In this document: positions 63,566 to 64,000 of the stretch, in pieces | How positions within the stretch are numbered: the first letter of the stretch is position 1 | How the letters are laid out: every line of letters begins with the position of its first letter | Source of the DNA: Bacteroidota bacterium | Lineage (GTDB): Bacteria > Bacteroidota > Bacteroidia > Bacteroidales > Prolixibacteraceae | Assembly (NCBI GenBank): GCA_023412195.1 | Contig: JAEYNZ010000095.1 | Coordinates: 1-64,000, forward strand | DNA: 64,000 bases | Direction: 5' to 3' | Program-made: the position numbers and the translations under genes | The notes under the pieces: model-generated | The model's input: the letters and a program-made list of their open reading frames with translations, nothing else | Databases searched by the model: none | What the model was told of the DNA's origin: nothing

Positions 63566-64000
63566 TTATTTGTTTAATGAAGAAGAACGTAAAGATAAAA
63601 TCCATTGCCTCGTACCTTTAAATTTACAGGAAAAGGTGGCTACTTTAGAAGCCAGTTGAAGTGCCCTCTCAAAATCACAACCTGTTGCCAGATAATAATA
63701 ACAAAAAGCACCGTGGAGAAAATCCCCTGCACCCAGGGTATCTATGATCCCGGTATTGGCTACAGGAACTTCCCCACTTTTCTCAAAGTGCCTGAAAAGG
63801 AGGCTTTCCCCTCCCCTGCTGATGGCTGATAATCCAACACCTTTAAGTTTTAGAAATTTCAATACGTCTTCTGAATCATTACAACCGGGAGGCATAAAAT
63901 CAGACGAGCAGATTGCAATGTCGGTGTGCTCAAGCAGCTGTTCAAACTGAGGCTTCCAGCTGCCGCAATCCATAACAACAGGTATCCCCTTAAGTCTGCA
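63566..64000 (-). CDS. PfkB-family carbohydrate/nucleoside kinase, C-terminal part only
   Basis: The gene runs past the right edge of the window. The visible C-terminal part (about 145 residues including codons before an internal ATG at 63973) starts inside a strand reading GIPVVMDCGSWKP and contains IDTLGAGDFLHGAF, the PfkB signature with the catalytic Asp. Substrates of this family include ribokinase-type sugars, fructose-1-phosphate and nucleosides; which applies cannot be told. Its 3' end is 35 bp upstream of the phosphatase start, so the two could be one transcription unit. Confidence 0.9.
   Translation of the reverse strand, partial: CRLKGIPVVMDCGSWKPQFEQLLEHTDIAICSSDFMPPGCNDSEDVLKFLKLKGVGLSAISRGGESLLFRHFEKSGEVPVANTGIIDTLGAGDFLHGAFCYYYLATGCDFERALQLASKVATFSCKFKGTRQWILSLRSSSLNK

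Overview
The window comes from a Bacteroidota chromosome, most likely class Bacteroidia; rank and genus are inferred from gene content, not measured. The evidence is a SusC/SusD pair, secreted proteins with type IX secretion (T9SS) C-terminal tails, DUF3276/PUR protein, FKBP-type lipoproteins, a fused glutamate formimidoyltransferase-cyclodeaminase, and promoters of the Bacteroidota type (TTTG, about 19 bp, TAnnTTTG). AT-rich intergenic DNA separates dense, mostly housekeeping genes. No phage, integrase, CRISPR array or complete insertion sequence is visible.

Region 1 (about 0.3-16.6 kb, all on the minus strand) is a glycan-type outer-membrane locus: SusC receptor, SusD-like lipoprotein, two further lipoproteins (one with a PKD domain), a secreted GHL10-type glycoside hydrolase and a T9SS-exported protein. 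Upstream of susC lie a paralogue of that T9SS protein and a GH105-type unsaturated glycuronyl hydrolase. No local transcription regulator is seen. Region 2 (17-34 kb) carries the proton-translocating transhydrogenase genes (pntA1-pntA2-pntB), a hybrid histidine kinase, tex with an unusual orphan protein resembling the C-terminal domain of Type ISP restriction enzymes, ffh, folD, a PUR-domain protein, an ABC-F ATPase, nth, a ZIP metal transporter, a ferredoxin and a YfcC-like carrier. Region 3 (34.6-44.9 kb) has hutI-ftcD (last steps of histidine breakdown to glutamate), ndk, an NrnA-like phosphoesterase, two FKBP lipoproteins, a Nudix hydrolase, an RsmI-like methylase, a metallo-hydrolase, an MFS carrier, asnA and tRNA-Arg(UCU). 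Region 4 (45-64 kb) has a repeat-rich gap, an M49 peptidase, a putative metal-handling trio (Cys/His-rich protein, TonB receptor, HMA-like protein), exbB-exbD-tonB, an amino-acid permease, a TPR lipoprotein, gyrA, clpC, a SpoIIE-type phosphatase and the end of a PfkB-family kinase.

The most unusual non-coding structure is a pair of 110-bp AT-rich arrays (12885-12994 and 45439-45548). Each consists of ten 11-bp units, five in one orientation followed by five in the other (consensus TCAATnTAAAT then its reverse complement), so each is a large dyad repeated at about one helical turn. A second repeat family is a MITE-like element of about 188 bp with TGTCC(G/T)GT ends, present at 16624-16811 and, in opposite orientation, at 45175-45361; the first copy sits directly against the GH105 start codon. 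Other leads are a dyad over the expected -33 element of pntA, a hairpin running from the stop codon of one metal-operon gene to the start codon of the next, an M49 peptidase with a five-residue HExxH zinc motif, and a catalytically degenerate FKBP-like lipoprotein.
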